Below, one piece after another: positions 32,832 through 41,178 of a stretch of 64,000 bases of DNA. Both the position numbers and the translations under genes were made by a program. How positions within the stretch are numbered: the first letter of the stretch is position 1; each line of letters starts with the position of its first letter. A model generated the notes under the pieces. The model had not been told where the DNA came from, did not search any database, and worked only from the letters and a program-made list of their open reading frames with translations. The stretch is from Promicromonospora iranensis (GTDB taxonomy: Bacteria > Actinomycetota > Actinomycetes > Actinomycetales > Cellulomonadaceae), in NCBI RefSeq assembly GCF_028994805.1, contig NZ_JAJQQP010000005.1:1-64000 (forward strand). The letters are read 5' to 3'.

Positions 32832-33743
32832 ATGGATCTGGACCTGCGCAAGCTGCGCTACTTCGTCGCAGTCGCGAACGGGCTGCACTTCGGCCGGGCC
32901 GCCGAGGAGCTGCACATCGCGCAGCCGGTGCTCAGTCGGCAGATCCGCGCGCTGGAGCAGGAGCTCGGCGCGTCGCTGTTCACCCGGGACAGCCACGGCG
33001 TAGCGCTGACCGACGCGGGCCGACAGCTGCTGGACGACGCCGGTCCGCTGCTCGCCTCCGCGCACGCCGCTCGGCACCGGGTGTCCGTGGCCGCCCGCGG
33101 CAGCCAACGCCTGGTGGTCGGCTTCCGGGCCGGCATCCCGGTCATACCGGCAACGCGGGCATTCGAGGCGCGGCATCCGGACGTGGTCGTGGACGTGCAG
33201 CGCATGGAGTGGGACGACCAGGCTGCGATGCTGCTCGACGGCCGCGTCGACGTCGCCTATGTGCGGCTGCCCATCGACGAGAGCGGCCTGCGCCTGACTC
33301 CGCTCTACACCGAGCCCCGCATGGTGGCGCTGCCCACGGGCCACCGGTTGGCCGACAAGGAGCAGGTCAGCGAGGCCGACCTGGCCGGTGAGCCGGTGGT
33401 CTGGCACGCCGACCCGAGCACGCAGCCCACCGCGCGTCCGCAACCCGACTCCGGGCTCCGGGTACGCGGGGTGGAGGAGAAGCTCGAGCACGTCGCGGCC
33501 GGCCGTGGCATCTCGTTCGTGGGACGTTCGGAGACCGTGTTCTACTCGCGACCGGACATCAGCTACGTGCCCGTCCCGGACCTGGCGCCCGACCAGGTAT
33601 TCGTCGCGATGGCGGCATCGCGCACCTCGCCGATGGCCGACGACTTCTTCGCCGCGGCTCAGGAGACGGCCGAGATCACCGCAGAGTGCGGGAACTATGA
33701 GATGTGGCAGCTCGCGATCGATGCTGTTTCACGGCGTGGTTGA
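32832..33743 (+). CDS. LysR-family transcriptional regulator
   Basis: A 303-residue LysR regulator. The N-terminal HTH is at residues ~3-62 (RKLRYFVAVANGLHFGRAAEEL, AQPVLSRQIRALEQELG) and an effector domain runs from ~90 to 290. It is divergent from the SDR/F420/epimerase group and is likely its activator or repressor. Confidence 0.9.
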   Translation: MDLDLRKLRYFVAVANGLHFGRAAEELHIAQPVLSRQIRALEQELGASLFTRDSHGVALTDAGRQLLDDAGPLLASAHAARHRVSVAARGSQRLVVGFRAGIPVIPATRAFEARHPDVVVDVQRMEWDDQAAMLLDGRVDVAYVRLPIDESGLRLTPLYTEPRMVALPTGHRLADKEQVSEADLAGEPVVWHADPSTQPTARPQPDSGLRVRGVEEKLEHVAAGRGISFVGRSETVFYSRPDISYVPVPDLAPDQVFVAMAASRTSPMADDFFAAAQETAEITAECGNYEMWQLAIDAVSRRG

Positions 33744-33761
33744 GCGACATCGAGGAAACCA

Positions 33762-34163
33762 GTGCGGAACTCCGACTCCATCCCGGACCTTGCCCGCGAC
33801 CTGATCTCCCGTGGCGGCACGGTTCTTGGCCGCATCGCGGTTGACGCCCACGAGGCCCGTGCCCTCGTGCAGGTGTTGCCCAAGGCCGCTCCCGTGGAGT
33901 TCGTCATCGACCTGCAGGGTCTGGAGCGGTTCATCGAAGCGGCCCGCGGCAGCGCACCTGATGTCTTCCCTGACGTTGACGGGATCGAAGGTGGGCTTCG
34001 GCTCGTCTCCGAGCATCTGCGGGCGGAGGTCGACTCCGCAGAGGGCAAGGTCTTCGCGGTCGGAGTTGATCGTCGCGGAGAGACCTGGCGCCGCGCCGGG
34101 CCTGCGCCGCAGCGAAACGCACTGCCCCCAGGCGACTACCGCTGGTCCGCGGAGCGTGAGTAG
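33762..34163 (+). CDS. Hypothetical protein, 133 residues
   Basis: A soluble 133-residue protein starting with GTG 18 bases after the LysR stop. It contains regular alternating hydrophobic strands (PVEFVIDLQGLERFIEAA, GKVFAVGVDRRGETWRRAG) and no signal peptide or membrane segment. I do not recognise a family. The next gene begins three bases after its stop codon, so the two are almost certainly one operon. It lies at the left edge of the accessory stretch that leads to tRNA-Asn. Confidence 0.55.
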   Translation: MRNSDSIPDLARDLISRGGTVLGRIAVDAHEARALVQVLPKAAPVEFVIDLQGLERFIEAARGSAPDVFPDVDGIEGGLRLVSEHLRAEVDSAEGKVFAVGVDRRGETWRRAGPAPQRNALPPGDYRWSAERE

Positions 34164-34166
34164 TCC

Positions 34167-34451
34167 GTGAAGCTCGTCGCCTACGATCATGGCGTGGACG
34201 CGCTCGCGCTCGGGATGCAACGGCTTGATGCGGCGCAGACGAAGGACGAGCTCGTGGAGGCTCTCTGGGACCTGCGTGACCTGGTGTACGACCAGCCTGA
34301 GATTTGGGGTGCGCTCACAGCGGAGATGGTCTTGCAAGGCCTGGCGTACGAATTGGAGCAGACACCTGCTGACGAGGGCAGTCAGGTCTCGGTGAGCGTC
34401 CTGGCCAGTGCGCTGCTGAGGGTGCTCGATCCTCGATCGCGCGAACCGTAG
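34167..34451 (+). CDS. Hypothetical protein, 94 residues
   Basis: A 94-residue, acidic, mostly helical protein (ALALGMQRLDAAQTKDELVEALWDL). It begins with GTG, three bases after the preceding stop codon, indicating translational coupling. No known domain is recognised. Together with 33762-34163 it could form a two-component unit of unknown purpose. Confidence 0.55.
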   Translation: MKLVAYDHGVDALALGMQRLDAAQTKDELVEALWDLRDLVYDQPEIWGALTAEMVLQGLAYELEQTPADEGSQVSVSVLASALLRVLDPRSREP

Positions 34452-34533
34452 CTCGCCGCGCAGACCAGAGCGGATCCACGTCCAGAGCGTTGCGCCGTGG
34501 GTACTTCTGTCCGCGAGTCGGTACGGTCCGCGC

Positions 34534-35436
34534 ATGGCCGTGCCGCTGCTCCTGGTCCCGTCCGATCCCCTCGCCCCCTGGGTTCCTGATCGACACTTCA
34601 TGCGCGAGGCCGACGCCGCACAGCAGGCGGGGATGGGAGTCGCGATGGTGGACCAGGACGCGGTCCTCGCTGGAGACGTCCAGGCGGCAGTTCGTCGGGT
34701 TCCGACGTCCGACGGAGAACGGGTCGCCTGGTACCGCGGCTGGATGATGCCTTCCGCCGCGTACTCACGGCTCCAGGCCGCCTTGCGTACTTGTCGAGTC
34801 CGGCTGCTCACCGACACTCCCGCGTACCAGGCCGCGCACGAGCTGCCCGGGTGGTACGGCATATTCGCGAACCTGACCCCGGCGAGCGTCTGGTTGCCGG
34901 GGGAGCCAGGCCGGACGCCGACGAGCGCGGACGTCGGCGCCTTGGTCGAGGCGCTGGGCGGTGGTTCGGGCGTCGTCAAGGACTACGTGAAGTCCCGCAA
35001 GCACGAGTGGCACGAGGCGTGCTTCGTGCCCGATCTTGCCGACGTCGCGGCCACCACCCGTGTGATCGGAAGGATGGTCGAACTGCAGGGAGACGACTTG
35101 GCCGGCGGGATCGTCGTGCGTGCCTTCGAGAAGTTCACGCCCGACGCCGATGGGCACATCCAGGAAGTTCGGATCTGGTGGGTCGCGGGATCGGCGGTAC
35201 TGATCACCCCGCACCCTGACGCGCCCGCGCGTGCCACTGTGGATGTCCCGACCGCAGTGTGCGTCGCGGTCGGCGCGAGCGTACGTGCCCTGGGTGCGCC
35301 GTTCGTGACCACAGACCTCGCATTGCGGTCCGATGGTGTCTGGCGCGTGATCGAGGTCGGGGACGGACAGGTCAGCGACCTCCCCGCCGCCGAGGACCCG
35401 GCCCTGCTCATGCAGGCGCTCGCCGTAGGATGCTGA
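34534..35436 (+). CDS. ATP-grasp domain protein (R2K/CDC123-like clade)
   Basis: A 300-residue protein with a recognisable R2K-type ATP-grasp. Its markers are GVVKDYVKSRKHEW (nucleotide-binding lysines near residue 150), GIVVRAFEKF, EVRIWWVAG, and a closing TTDLALRSDGVWRVIEVGDGQVSDL metal-binding block near 270-290. The N-terminal ~110 residues are a separate alpha/beta pre-domain with WYRGWMM. R2K enzymes are related to eukaryotic CDC123 and are predicted to attach amino acids or peptides to protein targets. No substrate protein is evident, although small genes lie upstream. Confidence 0.8.
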   Translation: MAVPLLLVPSDPLAPWVPDRHFMREADAAQQAGMGVAMVDQDAVLAGDVQAAVRRVPTSDGERVAWYRGWMMPSAAYSRLQAALRTCRVRLLTDTPAYQAAHELPGWYGIFANLTPASVWLPGEPGRTPTSADVGALVEALGGGSGVVKDYVKSRKHEWHEACFVPDLADVAATTRVIGRMVELQGDDLAGGIVVRAFEKFTPDADGHIQEVRIWWVAGSAVLITPHPDAPARATVDVPTAVCVAVGASVRALGAPFVTTDLALRSDGVWRVIEVGDGQVSDLPAAEDPALLMQALAVGC

Positions 35437-35555
35437 CGGCGTGGTGGTTGCCAATCCGACCTATCCTCGCTCGTGTCGTGTCCCCATAGGTCGAGCCCTC
35501 GCATGATGTGCCGATATGCGCGCTGCGATCATTCGCCGAGCAGGCTCTCCGCACC

Positions 35556-36224
35556 ATGCGTAATCTCCCGACTATGACGCGGGTCGAGCGTTGGGAACGT
35601 CGTGCCGAGGTTCCACTGCTGCTGCTCGCAGTCGCTTTCCTTGTTGCATATGCGTGGCCGGTGCTCGACCCGCGACTGCACAGCGATATAGCGACAGTCC
35701 TGCAAGTCGCGACCTGGTCGGTCTGGGTTGTCTTCGCGGTCGACTTGGCAGCTCGCGTCCATCTTGCGCGGCCCCGATGGGCGTACATCCGCCGACATTG
35801 GTACGACGTCGCACTCATCGTCCTGCCAATGCTGCGACCGCTGCGCCTGTTGCGGTTGCTCGCGCTCGTTCGAATCATCAACCGATCCGCCGCGCACTCA
35901 CTCGTCGGACGCGTCAGCACGTACGTCCTCGGGGCCGCCGTGATGTTGGCCCTCTTGGCCGCGGTCGCAGTGCTCGACGCCGAGCAAGACGCACCTGAAG
36001 CCAACATCACCACGATCGACGATGCGCTGTGGTGGGCAGCCGCAACAGTCACCACGGTGGGCTACGGGGATCGCTTCCCGGTTACTGGCGAGGGACGGCT
36101 GATTGCCGTTGGCCTCATGCTGGTTGGCATCGCGACGGTAGGCGCACTAATCGCGAGCATGATGGGGTGGATCGTGTCGCAGGTCGCGGCTGATGGATCA
36201 CGCGAGCGAGAGCCGGAGTCGTGA
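35556..36224 (+). CDS. Voltage-gated-type potassium channel (ion transport protein)
   Basis: A protein of about 222 residues with membrane segments S1-S4 in the first two thirds. S4 is positively charged (LRPLRLLRLLALVRIINR), and a pore loop has the K+ selectivity filter TVTTVGYGD, then a last helix and a short charged tail. This is the minimal bacterial Kv layout without an RCK domain. The start is unclear: ATG 35556, ATG 35574 and GTG 35508 are all possible and none has a good ribosome binding site. It follows the ATP-grasp gene on the same strand, in the accessory region beside tRNA-Asn. Confidence 0.85.
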   Translation: MRNLPTMTRVERWERRAEVPLLLLAVAFLVAYAWPVLDPRLHSDIATVLQVATWSVWVVFAVDLAARVHLARPRWAYIRRHWYDVALIVLPMLRPLRLLRLLALVRIINRSAAHSLVGRVSTYVLGAAVMLALLAAVAVLDAEQDAPEANITTIDDALWWAAATVTTVGYGDRFPVTGEGRLIAVGLMLVGIATVGALIASMMGWIVSQVAADGSREREPES

Positions 36225-36263
36225 GGGCAAATGTCGATCCCGACCACCAGGCGATCCTGGAGC

Positions 36264-36303
36264 GGTTCGGCGGTTCGGCAGTTCGGCAGTTCGGCGGTTC
36301 GAC
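36264..36303. repeat. Five tandem copies of an 8-bp unit (GGTTCGGC)
   Basis: Units GGTTCGGC, GGTTCGGC, AGTTCGGC, AGTTCGGC and GGTTCGAC follow without gaps just after the channel gene. The unit length is not a multiple of three, so it is not a coding repeat. Confidence 0.85.
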
Positions 36304-36355
36304 GGGTGATTGCGGTGAGTATCCGCTGGGCCGACACCATGCCACGGAAACAGCG

Positions 36356-36385
36356 AGGCCCGGAATCCCTAGGGATTCCGGGCCT
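36356..36385. terminator. Displaced tRNA-Asn terminator hairpin (perfect palindrome)
   Basis: A 30-bp perfect palindrome starts AGGCCCGGAATC and ends with its complement. It lies next to the tRNA-Asn 3'-end fragment exactly as the intact hairpin at 37579-37607 lies next to the tRNA gene. It is probably the original terminator of tRNA-Asn before the insertion. Confidence 0.75.
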
Positions 36386-36387
36386 GA

Positions 36388-36424
36388 TTGCTCCCGCGGT
36401 TGGACTTGAACCAACGACCGTCCG
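36388..36424. repeat. Attachment-site-like direct repeat: tRNA-Asn 3'-end fragment (outer copy)
   Basis: 37 bases identical to 37610-37646, including TTGCTCCCGCGG and AACCAACGACCGTCCG. They cover the acceptor, T-arm and part of the anticodon arm of tRNA-Asn, with no 5' half. Weaker similarity extends about 60 bases further left through the hairpin. It marks the far end of the inserted element. Confidence 0.85.
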
Positions 36425-36599
36425 GGATGAGTTCGCCGTCAACCGGTTGGGACCCAATGTGACGTGTTATGTGCGCTGAACTGCGACCGAGGCGTCCTCA
36501 GATCAGCGTGGACGGTGCCGTTCCGACGCGTCCTGACGTAGTGCGCCGCAATGAAAGTGCGGCGTAGATGATAGATGCGGCGGTGCGTTCGGTGCGAGG

Positions 36600-36971
36600 T
36601 CAGGCTGCGGGTGTTTCGTGCTCCGCAGCGGTAGCCAAGTCGATCTCGATGCGCTTGCCATGCATCGTGACCACGAGAGTTGGGTTCTCGGCGCCGGCTG
36701 CTCGTAGGTAGGACAGGAGTGTGCTGTAGAGCATGTCGCCACGCTTCTCAGCGCGAGAGACTGCGCTCTGGCTCATGCCCAGGCGCTGAGCGATCTCCTC
36801 CTGCGTGTAGTGAGCCGCCGAACGGAGAGCTGCGAGGTTCATCCGATAGGCGCGGTCTGCGTCGTCCATCTCGGCACGGATCTCTGCGACAGCGGCGGCG
36901 CGCTCAGGGGTGGCGTTGATGATCTCGTCGAGCTCGTCGTTGAACGGGGTGTAGGCATCTTCGGCGCTCAT
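36600..36971 (-). CDS. XRE-type HTH antitoxin
   Basis: A 123-residue protein with an acidic N-terminal part and a helix-turn-helix of the Cro/CI type near residues 50-95 (YTQEEIAQRLGMSQSAVSRAEKR). It ends in an alanine-rich tail. ATG 36971 is chosen because AAGGAGGA precedes it and because it overlaps the toxin stop by four bases; a longer start at 37013 lies inside the toxin gene. It is expected to bind the toxin and repress the operon through the palindrome at 37384. The toxin-first order matches HigBA-type systems. Confidence 0.82.
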   Translation of the reverse strand: MSAEDAYTPFNDELDEIINATPERAAAVAEIRAEMDDADRAYRMNLAALRSAAHYTQEEIAQRLGMSQSAVSRAEKRGDMLYSTLLSYLRAAGAENPTLVVTMHGKRIEIDLATAAEHETPAA

Positions 36972-37375
36972 CGGTTGTCCTCCTTCTGTGATGTAGGCCG
37001 GTCGCGCAACCATTCGTCGATCGCTTGATCGGCTCGGCTGCCGACTGAGTCGTAGAACACGTCGCCCATCTGGGCCTTGTCTGAGAAGAACAGCATCAAG
37101 ACCGCCTCTCCTTCCGGTGTGAACCAGACGATCGTGCGTACGGCGTGCCCTTCCCGGAACGGGTGTGAGAGTCGCCAGACCGGAAACTCGCCCGACTGCA
37201 CCACCCTCCGTACCGTCGGGGTCTCTTCGGCAGGCTCCCCGTCGAGGTCACGGAGGACGGCGACCTGAGCCGCCACGAGACGCAGTGTTGTCTCAGCGCG
37301 TTCATCGCCAGCACCCGCCTTCGCCTTCAGCGCGTCGACCGCGATCCGGAACGGTCGCGCGGGAAAGATGTTCAC
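36968..37375 (-). CDS. RelE/HigB-like toxin of a type II toxin-antitoxin pair
   Basis: A 135-residue basic-to-neutral protein starting with GTG. The core VWRLSHPFREGHAVRTIVWF, VLMLFFSDKAQMGDVFYDS resembles actinobacterial RelE/HigB-like proteins that cut mRNA on the ribosome. The family match is by pattern only, and catalytic residues cannot be assigned with certainty. It is translationally coupled to the HTH antitoxin and preceded by a 17-bp palindrome nine bases before the start. Its position inside a tRNA-flanked insert suggests an addiction role. Confidence 0.72.
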   Translation of the reverse strand: MNIFPARPFRIAVDALKAKAGAGDERAETTLRLVAAQVAVLRDLDGEPAEETPTVRRVVQSGEFPVWRLSHPFREGHAVRTIVWFTPEGEAVLMLFFSDKAQMGDVFYDSVGSRADQAIDEWLRDRPTSQKEDNR

Positions 37376-37383
37376 TCAGCGAT

Positions 37384-37400
37384 TATGCGCCAGGCGCATA
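37384..37400. promoter_or_regulatory. Operator of the toxin-antitoxin operon
   Basis: TATGCGCCAGGCGCATA is a perfect 17-bp palindrome centred 17 bases upstream of the toxin start. It is the expected autoregulatory site of the HTH antitoxin. Confidence 0.75.
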
Positions 37401-37578
37401 CGCATGGCAAGCATAGGGTCGACGGTCCTGTGATCGAGATCCCGCGCCAGGCCGGTCCACCAAGGCACCCACACGCCCAGCTGCGCCATCGGGGTCGGTC
37501 GCCGGGAGGGTCTGGTGCGGTTCGGCAGGGGACAATGCTGGGTTTCTGCTGGGTGGGCACCATGTAACAGAAACAGCA

Positions 37579-37607
37579 AGGCCCGGAATCGTTGAGATTC
37601 CGGGCCT
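37579..37607 (-). terminator. tRNA-Asn terminator hairpin
   Basis: A 12-bp stem (AGGCCCGGAATC and complement) around the loop GTTGA starts six bases downstream of the tRNA 3' end. It is the same stem family as the hairpins at 36356-36385 and 44557-44589. Confidence 0.8.
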
Positions 37608-37609
37608 GG

Positions 37610-37685
<76 letters not shown>

Positions 37686-37740
37686 TCGCGTTCACCCGTC
37701 CCGTGCACCGGGAGGGCGACCGGTGAAAACTCTAACAGGT

Positions 37741-38310
37741 TCAGGCAGGTAGTCCTGCCGCATTTCGAACCCGAGCCTCAGCGGCGTCGATCACACCCGC
37801 TATGCCCGGATCGGCGAGGTCCAGATCGCCCCCGCCGATCACCTGGGAGAACAGCTCTCCGTCCACGCGGCGTCGGACCGCCACGCGGGCGGAACCCCCG
37901 CCAGGGAGCTTGACCGGCTCCGCCAGGACCACCGACCACTGCACCCGCTCGCGCAGCACCTGCGGCAGGACGGACCGCCGGCCGTCGAGGGGGAGCGGCG
38001 TCGGCTCGTCGCCGTCGACCCAGTGCACGCGGATGACGTTGGAATCCGTGTCGTAGGTCGCCCGGTCGACGTCGGCCCACTCCCGGTGCACGACGACGGA
38101 GGGCGCGCCCCGTGACTCGCCGTCGGCCTGTCCGGTGGGTGCCTCGGGCGCCGAGATCATCAGCAGCTCGGCGCGGGTGGCGAACGCCCATGCCTCGCCG
38201 GTGGACGTGACCAGCGCCGCCCACGCCAGCACCGAGTCGGTGCGGTGCGAGTCCACGGTGCGGCGGACGGCCTTCTGCGGGCGGTGCGCGAACCACGATC
38301 TGAACCCCAT
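37741..38310 (-). CDS. Hypothetical actinobacterial protein, 189 residues
   Basis: A soluble 189-residue protein beginning MGFRSWFAHRPQKAVRRTVD. A central beta-rich part follows with AWAALVTSTGEAWAFATRAELLMI and IRVHWVDGDEPTPL, then a C-terminal helix. It looks like a conserved actinobacterial housekeeping hypothetical of unknown role. It is located just 5' of tRNA-Asn and divergent from the carboxypeptidase gene, outside the mini-island. Confidence 0.7.
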   Translation of the reverse strand: MGFRSWFAHRPQKAVRRTVDSHRTDSVLAWAALVTSTGEAWAFATRAELLMISAPEAPTGQADGESRGAPSVVVHREWADVDRATYDTDSNVIRVHWVDGDEPTPLPLDGRRSVLPQVLRERVQWSVVLAEPVKLPGGGSARVAVRRRVDGELFSQVIGGGDLDLADPGIAGVIDAAEARVRNAAGLPA

Positions 38311-38455
38311 GTCCCCACCGTAGTGCTGCGGACCGGACGATCGGACGAGGTCGATACCGTGTCCGCCGCACCCGTCGCAGAAAGCCCGTCGAGAGCAGAG
38401 AGTTCACCCGCTGAGGGGTCGGCTCCAGGGTGTCGGGTGCCGTAGGTTCTGGCCA

Positions 38456-39580
38456 GTGACCTCGACGAACGCCATGCCACTTGTCGATCCCCCTGGCGCC
38501 AAGCCCGGTGGGACTGCGAGAGAGCGGCGCGAGGCGAAAGGTCGTCGTCGCCGCGCCATGCGGTCGATGATCATCGTGACGCTCGTGGTCGTCCTCGCGA
38601 TGGGTGGGGGAGGGTTCGCCTGGTTCGTCGTCGCGGAGACGGACGACCTGGCCACCCAGACCGCCGCGGCGGAGGAGCTGCTGGCAACCTCCGAGGGCAA
38701 GGTCACGGAGCAGTCGACGCGCGCCGGGCTCTCCGCACAGATCGCCGAGGCCCGGTCCGTGCTGGATGAGTCGGTCCTCACCCGGCTCACCACCGGGACC
38801 GGCGATGCCCGGGAATCCCTCGAGGCGGCGACGGACGCCGTCGAGGCCTCCATGGTCGAGTTCGCCCGTGGCAGGGTCACCGAGGCGCGCGATAGCCTCG
38901 CGGCCGCTCAGGCCCGCGCGGAGAAGATCTACCAGGCGACGGAGGGCCAGGGGGTCGACGATGCCGTCCGGGCCCGCCTGCAGGCCGCGCTCGACACGAT
39001 GGCCGCCGCAGACACCGCCGCGGACACCACCCTCAGCAGCGAGGACCTGGCAGAGCTGGCACGGGCCGCGGACGAGCTGGGCACGAACCGCTCGGTCGTC
39101 ACGGTCGCTACCGAGGCGCTGTCCGACGCGCAGGACGCGATCACCTGTCCCGCGCCCGACCAGGCGTGGGACCCGGACAGCGGCAAGGTGCCGAGCTCCG
39201 CCCTCGCGGAGATCCCGTGGGCGCCCACGCACTTCGTGCGTGCCGACGTGCTGCCGGGCCTGATCGAGCTCGACGCCGCCTATCGCGAGGCGTTCGGGGA
39301 GCACCTGACGATCAACTCCTCGTACCGCACGTACGAGTCGCAGGCGTCCTTGTACGACCCGTCGTCGCCGATCGCTGCACCGCCCGGCTGCTCCAACCAC
39401 GGCCTGGGCCTCGCGGTCGACATCGGCGGCGGCGTCGAGACGTTCGACACCGAGCAGTACACCTGGCTCAAGCAGAACGCCGAGACCTACGGCTGGACGC
39501 ACCCGGACTTCGCCGAGCCCGGCGGGCGCGTGCCGGAGCCGTGGCACTGGGAGTCGGTGCTCGCCCGCGCAGGCTTGTGA
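38456..39580 (+). CDS. Membrane-anchored D-alanyl-D-alanine carboxypeptidase (VanY/M15 family)
   Basis: A 374-residue cell-wall enzyme. It has a basic cytoplasmic N-terminus, one membrane helix (residues ~37-62), a long helical coiled-coil-like stalk of about 160 residues and a C-terminal M15B zinc peptidase. Metal-site motifs are CSNHGLGLAVDIG (His and Asp ligands) and EPWHWE (His ligand with catalytic Glu). SSYRTYESQ is the substrate-binding Arg region. It trims the terminal D-Ala of peptidoglycan stem peptides. It uses a GTG start. Confidence 0.9.
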   Translation: MTSTNAMPLVDPPGAKPGGTARERREAKGRRRRAMRSMIIVTLVVVLAMGGGGFAWFVVAETDDLATQTAAAEELLATSEGKVTEQSTRAGLSAQIAEARSVLDESVLTRLTTGTGDARESLEAATDAVEASMVEFARGRVTEARDSLAAAQARAEKIYQATEGQGVDDAVRARLQAALDTMAAADTAADTTLSSEDLAELARAADELGTNRSVVTVATEALSDAQDAITCPAPDQAWDPDSGKVPSSALAEIPWAPTHFVRADVLPGLIELDAAYREAFGEHLTINSSYRTYESQASLYDPSSPIAAPPGCSNHGLGLAVDIGGGVETFDTEQYTWLKQNAETYGWTHPDFAEPGGRVPEPWHWESVLARAGL

Positions 39581-39660
39581 GGTCTGGCGATTCCGTCCCG
39601 CGCGCGAAGTTCATGCGGGTGAATTAACGTCGTCGTGGAAATCACGCCGATGGGAGACTT

Positions 39661-40689
39661 GTGAGCAGCGGGACGACGTCGGCATCATCGAGGAGCCGGA
39701 CGCTTCGGCGCACCGTGGCCCTCGCCGTATCCCTGATGCTGGCGGTGACGTTCCTGATGCCCGGCTTGGCGGGGCCACGTGCCGCGTCGGCGCAGGAGGG
39801 AACCGGGCACCTGTCGCTCTTCAAGCGCATCGAGAACCTCGACACCGGTGCGTCCGAGGGGCGGCGCGAGCTGTGGACCATGCGCGCGGAGAACCTGGCG
39901 ACCGGCGAGGTCATCGAGGGCAACGGTCTCAACGGCGTGCAGGACCGGCTGGTCCCGGCCGGCACCTACCGCATCTCGGAGAGCGGCGGCGTGGCCGGCT
40001 ACCGGTTCCAGAACTGGAACTGTGGTGGCGAGGACATCCTGGACCCCACCCCGGATATCACGGTGCCCGCGGACGGCAGCATCGCGTGCACGGTGGACAA
40101 CGAGGCGATCGCGCCGACACTGACGCTCGTCAAGGACGTCGTCGGAGGATCGGCTTCGCCCGAGGACTGGGAGCTGCGTGCCCAGGGGCCCGAGTCGATC
40201 GTCGGCGCCTCCGGCTCGGAGGCGGTGACGAACCAGCCGCTGCGGATCGGGCAGTACACGCTGTCCGAGGAGGGCGGGCCGGACGGCTATCGCAGCGCAG
40301 GCTGGTCGTGCGACGGGGCGCAGCTGACGGGCGACGTCGTGACGCTGGAGCTCGGCGGCTCCGTGACCTGCACGGTGCGCAACGTGGGTTCGGGGCCGAC
40401 GCCCACTCCCACGCCGACTCCGACGCCTACGCCGACTCCGACTCCGGCGCCCACGCCAACGCCAACGCCAACGCCGATGCCGACGCTGACGCCGACGCCG
40501 ACCGCTACGGAGACCGTCACGCCGGGCCCGGACGAGTCCGATGGGCCGGACGGCACCGGCACCGGAGCTGAGGATCCGCCCTCCTCCCTGGCCGCGACCG
40601 GTGCGGACGCGGCGGCCTTTGCCGCGGTCGCCCTCGCCGCCGTGGCCGCGGGCCTGGGCCTGATCTGGCTACGCCGGCGGCACGGCTGA
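39661..40689 (+). CDS. Sortase-anchored surface protein with SpaA-like repeats (LAATG signal)
   Basis: A 342-residue exported protein. The signal peptide is residues ~1-45 (ending AASAQ). Two related beta-domains follow (~47-145 and ~150-248), each with a W-x-C pair (FQNWNCGG, SAGWSCDG) and ending in TCTVRN or ACTVDN. A Pro-Thr linker of about 45 residues comes next. The end is LAATGAD, a hydrophobic helix and RRRHG. LAATG fits the LAxTG recognition motif of class E sortases of high-GC actinobacteria. No sortase gene lies in the window. Likely an adhesin or cell-surface protein; ligand unknown. Confidence 0.82.
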   Translation: MSSGTTSASSRSRTLRRTVALAVSLMLAVTFLMPGLAGPRAASAQEGTGHLSLFKRIENLDTGASEGRRELWTMRAENLATGEVIEGNGLNGVQDRLVPAGTYRISESGGVAGYRFQNWNCGGEDILDPTPDITVPADGSIACTVDNEAIAPTLTLVKDVVGGSASPEDWELRAQGPESIVGASGSEAVTNQPLRIGQYTLSEEGGPDGYRSAGWSCDGAQLTGDVVTLELGGSVTCTVRNVGSGPTPTPTPTPTPTPTPTPAPTPTPTPTPMPTLTPTPTATETVTPGPDESDGPDGTGTGAEDPPSSLAATGADAAAFAAVALAAVAAGLGLIWLRRRHG

Positions 40690-41136
40690 CCGTTTCGTGA
40701 ACGCGATGAGGTCGGCGCGCATGCACTGGACCTCGGTGATCGGCTCGTAGAAGCCCTCGAGGACGTCGAGGCCGCGCAGGGCCAGTCGCGTGCCCTCGTC
40801 GTCGATCCGGCCCGTCAGCCGGAGCAGGGTGAAGGCAGCGCCGACGGCGAACATGGCGGTGTCGACGTCGTCGTCCTCGGCGAGCCATGTGTCGTCAGGG
40901 TCAGCTTCGCCGTCCTCGAGCAGTGCGCGGACCGTCGTGGTCTCGTCCAGCTCCTCGGCGCGTTCCGTCCAGATGGTCAGCACGTCGGCGCCCTCGTCGT
41001 TGCCGAACGGAGCGAACTCGTTCGCCGGGTCGTCGTAGATCGGGTCGGTGAAGTACTCGGCGAACACCGGGTGCTTCGGTTCTGTCTCAAGTCCGAGGTC
41101 CAGCGCCTCGTCGAGTTCATCGGTCACGCCGGCCAT
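40669..41136 (-). CDS. Hypothetical acidic protein, ~155 residues
   Basis: A strongly acidic soluble protein (runs such as WLAEDDDVDTAMFAVGAAF). A C-terminal helical region (GLDVLEGFYEPITEVQCMRADLIAFTK) completes it. The start may be ATG 41136 or GTG 41127, the latter with CAGGATGG upstream. Its tail overlaps the convergent surface-protein gene by 21 bases. I recognise no family. Confidence 0.6.
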   Translation of the reverse strand: MAGVTDELDEALDLGLETEPKHPVFAEYFTDPIYDDPANEFAPFGNDEGADVLTIWTERAEELDETTTVRALLEDGEADPDDTWLAEDDDVDTAMFAVGAAFTLLRLTGRIDDEGTRLALRGLDVLEGFYEPITEVQCMRADLIAFTKRSAVPPA

Positions 41137-41178
41137 CCTGCCGGGGACCACTGACACCCAGGTCGTCGTCCCAGGGGC

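Noticed and set aside
36388-36424. A second tRNA-Asn gene
   Set aside because: Only the 3' half is present; there is no D-arm or 5' acceptor strand, so no cloverleaf can form.
40403-40500. Pro-Thr coding repeats read as a CRISPR or noncoding repeat array
   Set aside because: The units are 6-bp coding repeats in frame within a surface-protein linker; no spacers exist.
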